NCBI GenBank assembly: GCA_029339505.1
Contig: JAQISU010000022.1
Coordinates: 14,772,001 to 14,836,000 of the forward strand
Origin: Unio delphinus
Taxonomy: Eukaryota; Mollusca; Bivalvia; Unionida; Unionidae
Direction: 5' to 3'
DNA length: 64,000 nt
Positions 25,501 to 40,500 of this stretch are shown in pieces; position 1 is the first letter of the stretch, and each line of letters starts with the position of its first letter. The notes below the pieces were generated by a model that saw nothing but the letters and a program-made list of their open reading frames with translations, did not search any database and had not been told where the DNA came from. The position numbers and the translations under genes are program-made.

Positions 25501-28500
25501 ATCGACTTTTAATGGAATGTATGATTGCCCCTGATATACCATGAGTGAGAAAGTAGTCCCCCAAGCACTATATTTTTAAATTTTTTTAAAAACAGAAATG
25601 GTCATATGAACCCTTTGTGCTAAAGTTAAGAAGCTATAGGTGGTGGCGATTTGCATTCCTGGTTATTATATTATGAGCTCAGCCATGTATATACATTAAA
25701 CTTAGTTTGAACACATGCATGTTTCTGCAAAATTACTGAAAATTTACCTAATATTATTAATGTTATCAATATCAGCATGTATGAAGGCTGATATGCTGGC
25801 AATTAATTGTTTAGTTAGCCTTTAAATACTGCTTGCTATTTCAGTTTATTGGCACATCAACATAATTCTACATATAGTGACAAGAAAAAGTTACTAAATG
25901 GAAAAAGAAAATCAGATTTCTGTGAAAATAAAAGTTACTGAATCTCCATTTAGATAAAATCTTCCTAAGAAAAGAAAACATGTACTCTTACTGGATACAA
26001 AATATATGCATAAAAATTCTTTAAAAAGGTAATATAAAAAATAATTAAACTGTAAACTAGATATGTCTCAACTGGGCATGATGCCCTAAAATTATGTTTG
26101 AACAAATGGTGCAAGTAGTAAAGAATTCTGCTTGAATGTAAGCATCTGATTGTAAAGATAATTCAAATTAATTAGAATACGACTTAAATCGTACTACAAT
26201 GTTCATCCGATGTAAATTATGTATTTTCAATGAACCAGAACTGCCTGCACATTACACATCAGCTGATCTAGGTCTGTGCAGTCTGAAGCTGGACTCAATT
26301 TATAAGTATATACAGTACCTCCAAAAATATAAAGTTTTGTTAAGAACAGTTAAGTGCAGTAAAAATTCCAATTATCCAGACACAACAGGAGACAATAATT
26401 TTGTGCTGGAAAATTGATTATCTGAATAGCAGATTTAATAAATAGTGATTTATAAAGCAAATTTCAGGTGAACCAGACCGGAGTCAATACAAGCAAACGA
26501 CCGGATGTACCGTTTTATTGATGCATCTGCATAGTGTGATATCAACTATACAGTTCATGTACCAAAGAACATTCTGATAAATCGATTTTGTTGATATTTT
26601 TATAACTAGTATACAAATAAAATTTCCACTTTAGTTTTTCTTAATCCTTTTTCAAGTTGTTGTCTCATTTTATAGCTTTTGTCTCATTTAATTAGTTTTT
26701 GTCTCATTTAATTAGTTTTTTTCTCATTTAATAGCTGTTGTCACATTTAATAGCTGTTGTCTCATTTTATAGCTTTTGTCTCATTTAATTAGTTTTTGTC
26801 TCATTTAATTAGTTTTTTTCTCATTTAATAGCTGTTGTCTCATTTTATAGCTTTTGTCTCATTTAATTAGTTTTTGTCTCATTTAATTAGTTTTTTTCTC
26901 ATTTAATAGCTGTAGTCTCATTTAATAGCTTATGTCTCTTTTAACAGCTGTTGTCCAACAAGATTTTTTGCAAAATATGTCCATAGTGAGAAAATAGGTT
27001 AACTACAGGTTATATCTCACCAACTACTGAATACAAAAGGCAAAGTCAACTACCTAGCAACAACTGTGGACTAAAATTCTCCACAAAAGATTGAAATGAA
27101 TCAATAATCTTTGCATTAATTTGAAATGTAATGCAGAGGTGAAGTCTGTATGTGGTATGATGAATGAACTGCCCACATTCCTCTACATCACGCTATCATT
27201 AATGCCAAATAAAAACATGCAATTTAAACCAAAACCTGTCTGACATTGCAAGGATTTACCCACAAGTATCGGTGTTTATTTAATGAGATCTAACAATGTC
27301 AAATTACATGAGCCTTTGATCTCAGTTCACTCTAACATTTATTCCTATATTTTTTCAGATATTCCCAATATACTGGTATTTGTAATATGTGTTGTAATAC
27401 AATGTCTTGCAACATAATATATTGAAATACAATAATTTAAGCAACGCCCAATTCTGCATAAATCTGCATTTAACAAGTTTGTATTATTAGGAAGTAAGTT
27501 CCTCTTCAATCCAAACATACCAACAAACCAGAAATCCCTGCCAGCGAGATTTAATTCTTTCTTTTCACCCTGAATCTGATGTGCAGGGGTGGGATGGAGG
27601 ATAGTTTTACTTGACGACATTGGTGAACTACTGATAGGTGTAGCTGTATCTTTAATTGTTTCTTTTTCTGGCAGTACCATATCTTGTCTTTGTCTTTCTT
27701 CTATATCTAAATTGGCATTAACTTCTAAATCTGAAAATAAACAACAAAGCATAACAATAAATAAAGAAATCATAATAATAGACTACAAAAAGATACCAAT
27801 AGTTTTGTCCTATTCAAGCAGTCATCTCTTTTCATAGTGTTTCCCTTTTATTAACCCTCATTTATTTTTGTTACTCAGTTTGATCCTCAATTCTGACAAG
27901 GGTAGTTTTGACTCTTAGTCTTTCACCCACAGGGGATACCAATGAACATTCTGACTTTAATCCTTTACCCTGGACTTGATAATGACTGTTTGCACAATAT
28001 CATTATGAGTAAACAGTGACAGAAAAGTATTTTTGATCGAGTGATTAATTGTATTTTTAAGGCGCACTAGCACTGTTAGGCTATTTAGCGCCATACAATA
28101 GGTTATATGTATAATCATTCAAAAATGATACAAGGTTTCATATCGACCAGTGATATCAAAACAAAATAGTTGAAAGTAAAACAGTAAAATGGTAATGGTA
28201 AAAAATAAAGCTTCCTGATCAATGGGACATGTTAATGGTGTATGTTAATGAAAACAGATGAAAAGATGTTGAAAATAAGTGACAGTACATGTATATACAT
28301 TACATAAAAACTCTCTAGGCCATGGGATAAAAAATTATAGCTTAGAATAAATGTTTACTTACTTCAGGAATTCTATAATACAAGTGATATTTATTGTTAT
28401 CAAAAAAAGGTTCCTTCATGTCATACACATTGTAATACTGATCACGCATAGGATGAAGGTCAAAACCCTGTTATAAAGTGCTTAATAGTGAATGGTTCAT

Positions 28501-31500
28501 TGCAAGAAATGCACTCTAGTGGGTCTTCGCCTTTTAGTATGTGGGTTTGATTAATTAGTTTTTAGTTTTTTTTTAAACCTAGCTTTAAAATTTTTTCAGT
28601 CATATCGCCACGATGTCTGCAGTGAGGCAGTTTATAGTGATGTCTACCACAGGGGCATCATGCCACAGACATGCGTGGCATGATGTCCCACCAAGTCACA
28701 TTATCCTGACACCAGGTCGACCAGTCCTAACACTAACCTCTTAATGCTGAGCACTGAGTGAGACAGCTGTTAGTACCATTTTTGTAAGTCTTTGGTATGA
28801 CTTGGCCGAGGATTGAACCCACGACCTCTCGCTTCCGTGACGGACACTCTAACCACTAGGCCACTGGAGCGGTTTTTAGTATGGTGGAGTGGGTTATATA
28901 CGGATGACCAATTTAAAATCTTGTAATGACTACCTCCTCCCTACGGATGGTTCTGTAGGAAGGAGTCCATTCTCCTAGGGTGGGCTTGATGGAGACAAAT
29001 GGTTTCCTGAATTGTAGAAAGATCAATTTTATTACTGTCAAGGCTGGCTGATATTCTAATGCCAAAGGAAGGTATGACATTTTGGTTTATTTTCATTCAA
29101 GGTTTTGTATTCGGGTTGAAAAACAGCTGAAAATGCAGGGTTTAGATGGTTTGATCTTAATCTGAAAGCATACTGTGCAGAAAGCTTTCTCTATGATGTG
29201 ATAAAGGTGGTTCATATGCTGCAGCAAGAAGGCTTTCACATGGGTATGTCTTAAATGCTCCTAGAGCAATTTTATTCCTTGATGATCAATTCGGTCAAAC
29301 ATTTTCAAATATTAATTCCTAGCTGAACTATAATCAATGCAACCATTGTATAGTTTGGAGCAGATAAACAATCAATATAAACTGAGGATGACTTTTCTAT
29401 CAGCACCCCAGTCAGTGTGTGCTACTTTAAGTAGATCTAGTGATTTCAAGCATTTAGCTTTCAAGTTCTTGATGTGTGGAATAAAAGTCAGTTTTCTGTC
29501 AAAGATAATACATAATAACTTTGTTTCTTCAACAACTGGAAGAGTTGTTCTGTCCAGTGTGAGTTTAGGTTCGTTAGGATATCTTCACAACTGACAGAAA
29601 TAGATAGACATTGTTTTTTATTTCAAGAATTTGAAACCGTTAGTACATGCCTAATTTTGGATCTTGTTGATATTTTGTTGCAGTTATCTTTCAATTGTAT
29701 GCACGTGCCTTGATCTATAACAAATTAAAAAATCATCATCGTATAAAGCAATCCACACCAGGAGCTAAACACTTGGTGTTGCTATTGATTTCGATATTAA
29801 ATAGCATCACGGATAAAATACTGCCCCGGGGCACACCCATCTTTTGCTCATGCATATCTGAAAAAGTAGAGCCCACACGTACTTTGAATTCTCTGTCTGA
29901 GAGAAAGTTTGATATGAAAGAAGGAAGTCAGCCTTTTAGCCTCTGAGCATGCAGTTCATTTACTATCACATACTTCCATGTTGTATCATAGTTCTTTTCT
30001 AAATCAAAGAAAACTGCTACTACATGTTCCTTCTTGACAAATATGCCACAAATAAATGTTTCCAGTCTAACCAAATGATCATTGGTACTACAACCATAAC
30101 GGAAGCAAACTTTGGAAAAGAGATAATAAAATTCTTAGTTTCCAAGCACATAACAAGCCGAGAATGTCATTTATTCCATTATTTTGAAAATACAGCTTGT
30201 CAGTACAATGTGTTGTTAGGATCTCAGCTATCTTAACCTGGTTTTTGAACTGGTATTAGTGTGGCTTCTTTCCAAATCTTAGGTACATTACCAGTAATCC
30301 ATAAATCATTGAACATTTTAAAAAGAGATGTTAGTGATGATTGTGGAAGGTGCTTCAAGAATTGGTAACGTATTTCTCTGGCCCAGTGGATGGCCTTGTC
30401 TAAAGCCTCCATAAATTTCAATAGTTATTATAACTTTCTGAGTTGCTGGATGTGAATTTTAAACAAGACTTTTCTTTTTGATATTTTTTATCTTCAGAAT
30501 GTTTCTGAATAATTAGATGAGAAATTTTTAGAGAAACTGTCTGCAAAAATATTTGCTATGTCCAGTTTTGAACCAAAATTATTATTGTTTAGTTTCAGAT
30601 GTCAGAGAGCATTGTTTCCTCTTTCCATTTATTTTGTGGATAATGTCCCAACTTTCTTAATATAGGTGGTGGTATGTAAATAGAACAAAAGGTAATCACA
30701 AGATATAGAGTGACGACACTATGAGGGGCTCTATTGTTCACAACAATTGAAACTCCTCCTGAGGCCCTGTCAACATTTGAAAGTAGTGTTAACCAGGGAG
30801 TTGATTTTACGTGTGATGCTATCAGTATCTTTCAAGAATGTTTCCTGAAGGCATAATACTGCAAGATCATGTTTGTTTAAAAGCAGGAGAATATCACTGT
30901 AGTTGGTTAAAGACTTTAGTTCCTACAGACAAATGCAATTTTTTGCCAGTTATAAATGAAAAGGAGAACAATATTTTTTCTTATCTCAATAATCATTTGT
31001 TTAAAGTTGTCTTAGACACATTAATTAAAAAAAATAACTCTGAACAATGAATTTTGTTTTTAAGTTTGTCCATTTGCAATATGTCTGTCAGTCAAATGCA
31101 CAACAACCTAATATTCATTTGTAATATGTCTCTGTAACCTTAAGCGCACAATAACCTAATAGACATTTGTAAAAACAGCACCATTTTCTTTTCAACAAGA
31201 CACCATTTAGAAGCCTTTATGTTGACATTATTGATCAGATCATTCTTTCAGGAGAATTTGTGATAAGATTGTAAATGCATTTATTGTGACGGCCATATCT
31301 GAAGTCAGACAAGAGCCATTTTTATTCAGATCCAACTGGATATCACAACTAAAGTTGAAATGTCATGCTGATAAGACTTTTCTTATCCCCATTTAGGCGA
31401 AGTAGTAATAACAAGATTTTTAAGATGGCAGGCACTGTGGCCATACTAGACATTGCAAGAAGTATTTTATTGAAAATCCAATCTTTACGTGACTTTCTGT

Positions 31501-34500
31501 TTAGAAGGAATAGCAATAACAAGATTTTCAATACACTGTAGCTGTTGTGGTGGCCATATTTGACAGCAGATTTGAACCATTTTCATACAGGACCAACCAG
31601 ACATCATTATATCTCTGTTAGTGAAAACCTCATGTTGATATGACCATTTATCCTTGGGCTCTAAATTAGGTTTCTTTTAACTAACCCACAATATCTCCAG
31701 AATTTATGCTTTACAGATCCTACTTAAATTTCTCTGTTCTTAATAAAACAGGAGCCATTTCACTGTCTCATTATCTATTCATTAACATCAATTTAAAACT
31801 GTAATCAATATATTTCATCAATGACTCATGAATGAAGCATAGTAAACTGTCATATTTCTCTGTACACCCAGGGCAGTATTGCACATCAAAGCCTCTGTAG
31901 GGTTATATTTCAGACACTGTTGTGTAAATTTTTCTGCATTTCTAGGTCTTTCTCAGTCTTTATTCTTGATCATATATAATTTGCAACTGCATCTTTTTTC
32001 AACATCTGATTTCTGATATTTGTATGCAGGGCTCCATACTGAGTAATTTACTCAAAATTTAGACCAAAAGTTTTAACTGGCGAGTAAATTTTGCAGAAAA
32101 GTTCCTGGCTAGCAACAAAAAAAAAAAACATTAAAAAAAACAAGGCTCAAGCTCACTGATAGTGATCACAGTCGTATCACTGCTTACAATTTATCTAGCA
32201 GTCATTTACATACCATACAAAAAATTATAAGGAAGGATACTCCTCAAAGACCTACTTAAGAATCAATGCTGATATTTCAAGCCACATTTCACCTGATGCT
32301 TAATTATATTAATTGATTTTATATCAGTGAAATTAGTTGTAAAGAAACATCATTAAAATACTTATAAAGTCTTTTTTATTTTTTTTTTTTTTTTGTTAAC
32401 CAGCTTTTTCTATAATTGGCAACCAAATGTTGCAAATAGCTTCTTTATCTTAAAATTGGTAGCCACCTGCAAACTAATACATTAAATCTACTTGTAGCTC
32501 TGTGATGGCAGAGCACACCTTGAAATTTTTTCATATATTTACAATTGTCACTGCACAATACACTGAATGTATACCAACAATGATATAAATACTAAAATAC
32601 ATTGTTCAGTATAATTCTGACTTATCTCTTGAGTCTGTGAATCAGACCTTTTTAAATACCAGCCTTAGACCAGGGATCTCAAACATGCAGCTCACGCGCC
32701 ACATATGGCCCCCTAGCCATACCCTGTGGCCAGCAAAATAACTGTTGTCACAAGGTGTCATAAGAGATAAAAAAAAGGTGGTGTGGCACTTGAGCCATCA
32801 AAAATGTCATACAATCTAATGAAGTAAAAATAACAAGATTTTCAAGATGACTGCTATGGTGGCTATGTTGGATGTCTGGGCAGCACTAATTTCAATTAGG
32901 AACCAATGAGACCATAGGATGAATGTGTGTGTCAAGTTTCATGGGAATCCTCCAAGTATTTTAGGATACATGTATGTATTGACAGACAAGAGACCATTCT
33001 TGAAGCCCTTCCAGTATATGATTTATTTCGTGCACCATGACAAAACACTAATTTCACAACTAACTGACAGCTAAACATACAACTCTGAAAACAAGACTGA
33101 GGACTGAGACTTTGCTTTGGACAACATTTAAAATTGGGCTTAATGGTTCACACTACAAGCAAAAACTGAATTAACCTGTTACCAATATCAAAATGCAGCC
33201 AGTTTATATGAGAGGCTGGTGATCAATTGGGAACTAAAAGACGCTAACTGTGATCATCGTAAGCAAAATTTAAACTGAAACTTTGCCTGACTTTACAGAC
33301 ATATTTTGTAAATACTGAATGACCTTGACCATATCAAAATGGGATCATGCTACTATTTCTCTTCATAATGGATTTAATAAACAGGCAAATAAAATATATG
33401 AATATAATGAACTGTACCAGGCACACTTGTACTAGGCAACTACCATTTCTGCTGCAACTATACGATTATTTATTGCTTCACCCAGCAAAGAAATTGCTCT
33501 GACCCTCTTCTCTGATGATTGCTCTGACCTTATTCTCTGATGATTGCTCTGACCCTCTTCTCTGATGATGAAAACTGTTTGACTTTTAAATTTGATACCA
33601 TGACACCATAGAGTTATTTAAATTTGAGAGACTGACTTTAGTACAGTGAGTACAAAGTGAGATAAGAATGTTTACACATTGATTTACATAATATACCTTC
33701 TTTTAAAAAAAAAATCAATTTGTTCCTCATGGAAAAAAAAGTTTAATTTAAATGCAGAGACTGGTCAGCAATCACTTAAAGCAAGGAGAAGGAAACCATA
33801 ATACCATATGGTTAGAAAACACCTGGTGTGAGCAAAGTATCTGTAACAGGTATCCTGAAAGTTTCAAGAGCACAAGTGGACAAAAGGACAAACTTCACAG
33901 AAACACAAATTTACTGTTTATTATCAATATTCATTAAGAATATAATACTGTTATGGCCCCTCCATGAGTCTTAGCAGGCTGTAGCAGCAAAAACAAACAA
34001 GAAAATGTTTATACACACTGGTCATATCACCAATCGTAATGCTGCTATTTTTGCAATATGCTTAAGTTTGGAAAATAATTTTTTTTAAAGAAACAAAGAT
34101 GTCTGAATCAATTTCCCCTTCAACTTCCTGAAAACTGGCATCAAATCTGAATCTTTATTCTCATGCAACATATATCCACACCCATCCGGAACCAGAGCTT
34201 TGTTGTGTCATTGCATACAGCTAACACCACATCTAAATCTATCCAAGAATCCCAACGAGACTATTTAGTTAAACTGTTGCATTTTTCTCTTTAAGAGAAA
34301 AACAGCTATTCTTCAGAACTTACAGTATCACATCAACTGGAATACCTCGTAACTTCCGAAATTCCATTTGGAAATATGTGTAAATTGATAGAGTGATACA
34401 TATGTGAAAAGTAAAGGAAAATGGCACAGCTATTAGTCACAGTGAACTAAACAACACCATGTCAAAAGCATTATATAGTAAAACCTGTCTTGAGAGACTA

Positions 34501-37500
34501 CTGCTATAAGAGACCACCTGTTTTGAGAGACCAGAATCTCCATGCACATATTTATTTATTATATAGTGTTATGACCTGTTATGAAAGACCATCTGTCTTG
34601 AGAGACCATTATTTTTTGGCAGAAGGAAGGGGTGGTCTTTTAAGACAGGTTCAACTGTAATACACAGTAAAACAACACCATGTCAAAAGCATTATGACAC
34701 TGAGTAAAACAACACCATGTCAAAAGCATTATGACACTGAGTAAAACAACACCATGTCAAAAGCATTATGACACTGAGTAAAACAACACCATGTCAAAAG
34801 CATTATGACACTGAGTAAAACAACACCATGTCAAAAGCATTATGACACTGAGTAAAACAACACCATGTCAAAAGCATTATGACACTGAGTAAAACAACAC
34901 CATGTCAAAAGCATTATGACACTGAGTAAAACAACACCATGTCAAAAGCATTATGACACTGAGTAAAACAACACCATGTCAAAAGCATTATGACACTGAG
35001 TAAAACAACACCATGTCAAAAGCATTATGACACTGAGTAAGTTTGTTTGTTTGAATTTTAACGGCGCACCAGCACTTTTAGGCTATTTAGTGCCATACAA
35101 GAGGTAAGATGCTTAAAAATAAGAAAGGTTTAACATCGACCAGCGATATAAAAAAACATAATAGTTAAATGTAAAATGGTAAGATGTTGGTGACAGGAAA
35201 ATATGAAGCTTCCCAATCAACGATGACACTGAGTAAAACAACACCATATCAAAAGCAATATTATATACTTATCGAATTATCTGCACATGTTCAGTAAAGA
35301 AAGTTATCTTGTTAGTTAATCAATGGAAAAAAAAAAAAGAAACTTGGGAATTTTGGATATAGGAATAAGGAATCTCAGCTGATCTACCAGTAATAACTTT
35401 ACCAGTAATAACTTCTATAATGATGTGATGTACTCATGATGTCATTTTGTAAAGAAAGTACATGCATATGCACTATGACAACTACTGAAGAATTTCCAAT
35501 GTTTTTAACAAGCACTGACAGAGATTCCAGTTGATGGTTTGATTGTGTATAATTATGATGATATGCTTACATATATTCCCACAATGTCTAACATACAAAT
35601 CAAATGAAAATAAAACTTAGTGCTAATGTGGTCTAGTGGTTTTAGTGTATCCGTCTGGGATGCAAAAGGTTGCAGGTTCAAACCCCAGCCAAGTCATACC
35701 AAAGACTTATAAAAATGGTACTAACAGCTGCCTCACTAGACGCTCAGTATTAAGAGGTTAGTCATAGGACTGGTCAGCCTGGCATCAGAATAATGTGACT
35801 GGATGGTACAAACGTGCTACATGTCTGTCATATGATGCCCCAGTGCTAGACATCACTCTACACTATAAACTGCCACAGTGCAGACATCGTAGGGATATGA
35901 CTGACATTTCTTAAAGCTACCTTAAAAATCCAAATCACACACACATGCACTAAAGACTATAAAAGTGCTGATGCCATTGGTGTCTGAAAAGCGTTACCTG
36001 TATCTCATGGTACTTGTACAGGTGAGACAATAACTAATTACTTACATCATATGGTAAAGGGGAGACAATAATTATTACTTGTGTCATATTGTACAGGGAG
36101 GAAAAGTAACTAATTATTACTTGTGCCATACTTTACAGGGGCGACAATAACTAATTATTATTTGAGCCATACTGTACAGGGGAGACAATAACTAATTAAT
36201 ACTAACATCATACTGTACAGGGAAGAAAGTAACTAATTCTTACTTGTGCCATCTCTTTTCTTTGCATTTTCTGCAATTTTCATCTGTTCCAGGTAGGACA
36301 GCAACTGATCATAGATTTCATTTTCATTATCAAGATCTGAAATATGAAAAAAGATGATATAATTAGAAATGAAAACCTGCTAAATAAATATTATATTGTT
36401 GTGAAAATTAGGCTGAAATTTTCATCAGATGTGAGAAACCCAACTAAAGATTGCTTCTTAAGAACACAATTTTGAATATAACATAATTATATCATTGCCA
36501 TCATTTTTGTCTTAATTAACTGTCCCTGACACAATGCAGTAGTAAGGCCAAGTTAATAAGATGGTAAAAAATAGTTCAGTCAAGTTTCTGAAAATTTCCT
36601 GATCATAACTAAAGTTCTTACACACCAATGGTTCATTTTTATTTAGCATGTATTATCAACATCCTGACTGTTACATAAACTGACCGATGGTAAAAATTAC
36701 TACCACACTTTTGGCTGGTGTTTGTTTATTCTTCCCATGCCTTGATCTCATTACTTTAATGCCTGATTATTCTTACTATTCTGCTACACATAACACAGTT
36801 GGCCAATACTAGCTGCCAATACATTTTTATAGTAGGCTTCCTTGTGTATAAGGCAGAACCCCTCCCCATAACAAATCGGTTTCAGGTTTGTCGACTGTCA
36901 CTTCTTCTCATTGCCAACCCTAATACTTTTCCCGACCCCATGCTAAAAATACCCTAACAAAAACACACTGCCTCAATTAATTTGTGAATCTAATGAACTG
37001 GTTTGCCCAGTACTTTGAAGCACAAAGAAAAGTTATAAAAAACTGCTGTCAGATAGGTCAATGTAACTAAGTTTTTATGTCATTTCATCTCAAGAGGCAT
37101 TTGTAGCACTGGGATGGATTGTATAATCTGGAAAAAGTTTTTTTAAAAGCAACAATAAACTAGGTCACAATGAACCATCAAACATGCTTTAAAATTAGTC
37201 TTTATATGTGTTTGTGTGTACTGAATTAAAATGTTTAATTGGCAAAATGATTGATAGGGGAGTGGGAGGGGCATAAAGCCAGCAAAATCTCATACATCAA
37301 TTATAATTGGAGATGTTTATGTTGAGTTAATTGGACTCTCTCTATATACATGTTCAAAAATGTATCTGCACTATGTCCTGTATGTGTGTGTGTTTAGATG
37401 CTTGCACTAGCTTTTGCACCCCTGCACTATAGATACTATATGGTGCCAAAAAGGCAATGTATGAACGTACAAATGTCATGTTGTTTGTCAGGAATTTATC

Positions 37501-40500
37501 TGGCAGTTCAAAGGTTTTTGATTTGGGCATATATGGCACAACCAGAAAATGGTCACACAATATCACAAATATCATTATATCGAGATTAGTTTGATTTGTT
37601 TAATCTGTCAAATAAACAAACTACTTAAGAAAAAAAATTGCTGATGAACTTTAGAGACTGTGTCTTTTGTTGGAAAGTAAATAAAGGTGGGTAAGCTGGG
37701 TTAAGTTAAGCCGTAAACAGCTTAAGGCTATAAAGTTCACAATTAAGCCAGTCAAATGGGGGGCAGAGAACCACAGCTTAATCCTTTAGTGAAATAGCAA
37801 AGATTTATTGCTGCAACATCCAAAATTTACACCCAGGAAATCCGGCTTACGGTAATGAAAACTTAGTGGAAAACTGCAACAACAAAAAAAAAAAAACCCA
37901 TTCACATGACCCACATCTCTAGGATCTGTCTAGTGTTCTCTAGCAGCCTAGCTGAAATTTTTTATCTTTGTATTCATAGATCACTAATTTAATGACTAAA
38001 ACCTGGCACAGACTGAGCTCATCTGAGATGTCACATCTTGATGATGATCAGGCATTACTGCATATTGTTATTGTTCCAATTTATTTGTGTTCCAGGGGGA
38101 TGACTAATTTATTTGTAAAAATATTTAAATTGACCAAAATATTTTAAAACTAAATTATAAAATAGTAGTTGTTATTTATAAAATTTTTCTTTAAGATCCA
38201 TGTAAACATCACAAGATCATTGAAATTAATATAGACTACCAGTTTTAAGTGTCAACTTGTGTTTGACTTATGAATAGAGTTTTTCAGGTATAAATGTTTG
38301 GTGTGTCTGTGCTTGATCTAAAAGCATACAAACGTTTTAGAAGTATATGGAACTTAGTAAAAGTGTAATTATTCTTAAAGCTGTATGCATGTTAACAAAA
38401 CATTTCTATGCAACCAACTATATAAATTATGCAAATTTCATGATGATCACTCCAGTGGCATAGATGCTAAGGCATCTGCCTCTGATATGGTAGGTCGCGA
38501 GTTTGAACCCCAACAAAGTCATACCAGAGACTTATACAAATGGAACTAACAGCTGCCTCGCTTGGCACTCAATATAAGGAGATTAGTGTTAGAACTGGTT
38601 GGCCTGGTGTCAAAATATTGTGGCTCGGTGGGACATCATGACAGTGCAATGATGCCCCAGTGCCAGACATTAATATAAAATGCCATACTACAGACATCGT
38701 AGTGATATGTCAATTTTTTTTAAAAGCTACATTAAAAATCATAATTGGTGTACACAGAACTCTGATCTTTAGGACCTGTTAAAAAAAACTATGGGATTAT
38801 TTGGGACTGAATTCACAATACCATTAAGTTATTTCTACATTAATCATTTTGCATTTTAGGAAAATCAATTATTATTTTGTTGAACTTTACAAAACATGTT
38901 AGTTCTCACTCTTTGCTTGCTATTAATTATTTGGAGACCATAGAGTCAAACAAATATGTAATGACCTAAATAAAATCAATAATTGGCATCTAAAGGAATG
39001 ATTTATACAAAATGACACTCACTGCTGAAATATTTCATACTACAGTTTGTTACACAGAGCATCACGAATGACAACCATGTCTGTAGCTCATTGAATTTTC
39101 ACATTAGCATCTTTAAATGTTTGGAAAAATTCTTAATTTGATTTGCGCACACGCTATATCAACACTATCTGTATTGATAAACATAACACATGCAACTCAT
39201 TATATGCTGACACAAGTGGTTTGATTACATCAACTTCTTCAATAGCATCATATAACCGCTCCGGTGGCCTAGTGGTTAGAGCGTTCGCCGCGGAAGCGGG
39301 AGGTCGTGGGTTCAAGACTTAACATACCAAAGACTTACAAAAATGGTACTAACAGCTGCCTCGCTTGACGCTCAGCATTAAGAGGTTAGTGTTAGGACTG
39401 GTCGGCCTGGTGTCAGGATAATGTGACTGGGTGGGACATCATGCTACATGTCTGCGGCATGATGCCTCAGTGCTAGACATCACTATAAACTGCCTCACAG
39501 CAGACATCGTAGCGATATGACTGAAAAATTGTTAAAGCTACGTTAAAAATCCTAATCAAACAAACAAAAATCAATACCATCATAAGCTGTTGAAGAGATG
39601 ATTTGTTTAATAAGGAGTGATAAACTTTCCTGTTTGGCTTTATTTTTGCCATGATGTACTTGTCTCCCTTTGATTTCTTTGCAGTATCAAAATGGTCTTC
39701 AAGAACTGAGGAAGAACATGGTGGATTTGATGTAAGAATGTCCAGGTTTTATTTCAAATGTATCAAATGAATGGTTTACTGCCATCTCACCTCTGTGTGG
39801 GTTTGTGTCTTGGGCTCAGCCAATGTGGGTATGTGTGAAAGCTTGCCAGTAGGTTCTTGTGAGTCGGTGGTTCTTCCTCCACTATTAATACTGGTCACCA
39901 TGTATAGCCTATCTTGTGCTGAAAAATGGTGTTAAACCTTAAAATAGCAACAGATGAATGGTGTTGATTATCGTTGTATGTCAGCATGAATTATGTTTAA
40001 ATCATTCATGCCCAAAAACAATTCGGTAATATCTGCTACATTTCCCAATACGGACGTGAAAATTCAATGAAGAATTGACATGGATACCATTCGAGATGTC
40101 ATGTGGAACGAACTAAATGTACTGTACAGTAAACGTCAAAATGGCATGTACGACTTGTACAGTAAACACTTGTATGGGAACAACCGAGTCGAAGGTATCA
40201 ATCATTGACTGCTACATACATTATCTTACAAACTGTTCATACGTATTACATTTATTTCCAACTCGCTTTTTTGCTGCCATCGGCATACACAAATATTACA
40301 TATGGGCCAAATTGAAGTGAAGCAACAAACCGCGCGAAATTAGGTAACCTCTGAAACACTGACACTAACGCCACAGCAAAGTCTGAGGAATTTAACCGAA
40401 TCCATATACTAGCAAAACCAGTGTGTGAATAAATATTTTTAAAATAAACAACTGTTGCACATAACAGCTTTGAGTTTTAACCCTAACAAAAGAAAATACG

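Larger units (their letters stand above)
34445..35266. repeat. 37-bp minisatellite interrupted by a MITE and a LINE stub
   Basis: Ten near-identical 37-bp units start at 34665 and every 37 bp to 34998; the unit begins GAGTAAAACAACACCATGTC and ends CATTATGACACT. A diverged founder-like unit lies at 34445-34475, before a MITE (34476-34657). The array is then broken by a 182-bp LINE insertion at 35041-35222 and resumes to 35266. The units have no spacers. Confidence 0.93.

Noticed and set aside
27345..27520. Continuation of the open frame of exon 3 past the donor
   Set aside because: GTATGT at 27520 joins in phase to exon 4, which completes the membrane helix; the continuation has no family features.
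32027..32510. MITE beginning CAGGGCTCCATACTGAG
   Set aside because: The start resembles known DNA-transposon ends, but no convincing inverted end or target-site duplication was found.
32674..32770. hAT terminus CAGGGATCTCAAACATGC
   Set aside because: Only one end is recognisable; too little to delimit an element.
34665..35040. CRISPR-like array of identical 37-bp repeats
   Set aside because: The units are directly contiguous without spacers and the DNA is eukaryotic; it is a minisatellite.
39253..39315. Possible tRNA gene with perfect A and B boxes
   Set aside because: The acceptor stem does not close and the same head recurs on SINE copies; it is the promoter head of a SINE.
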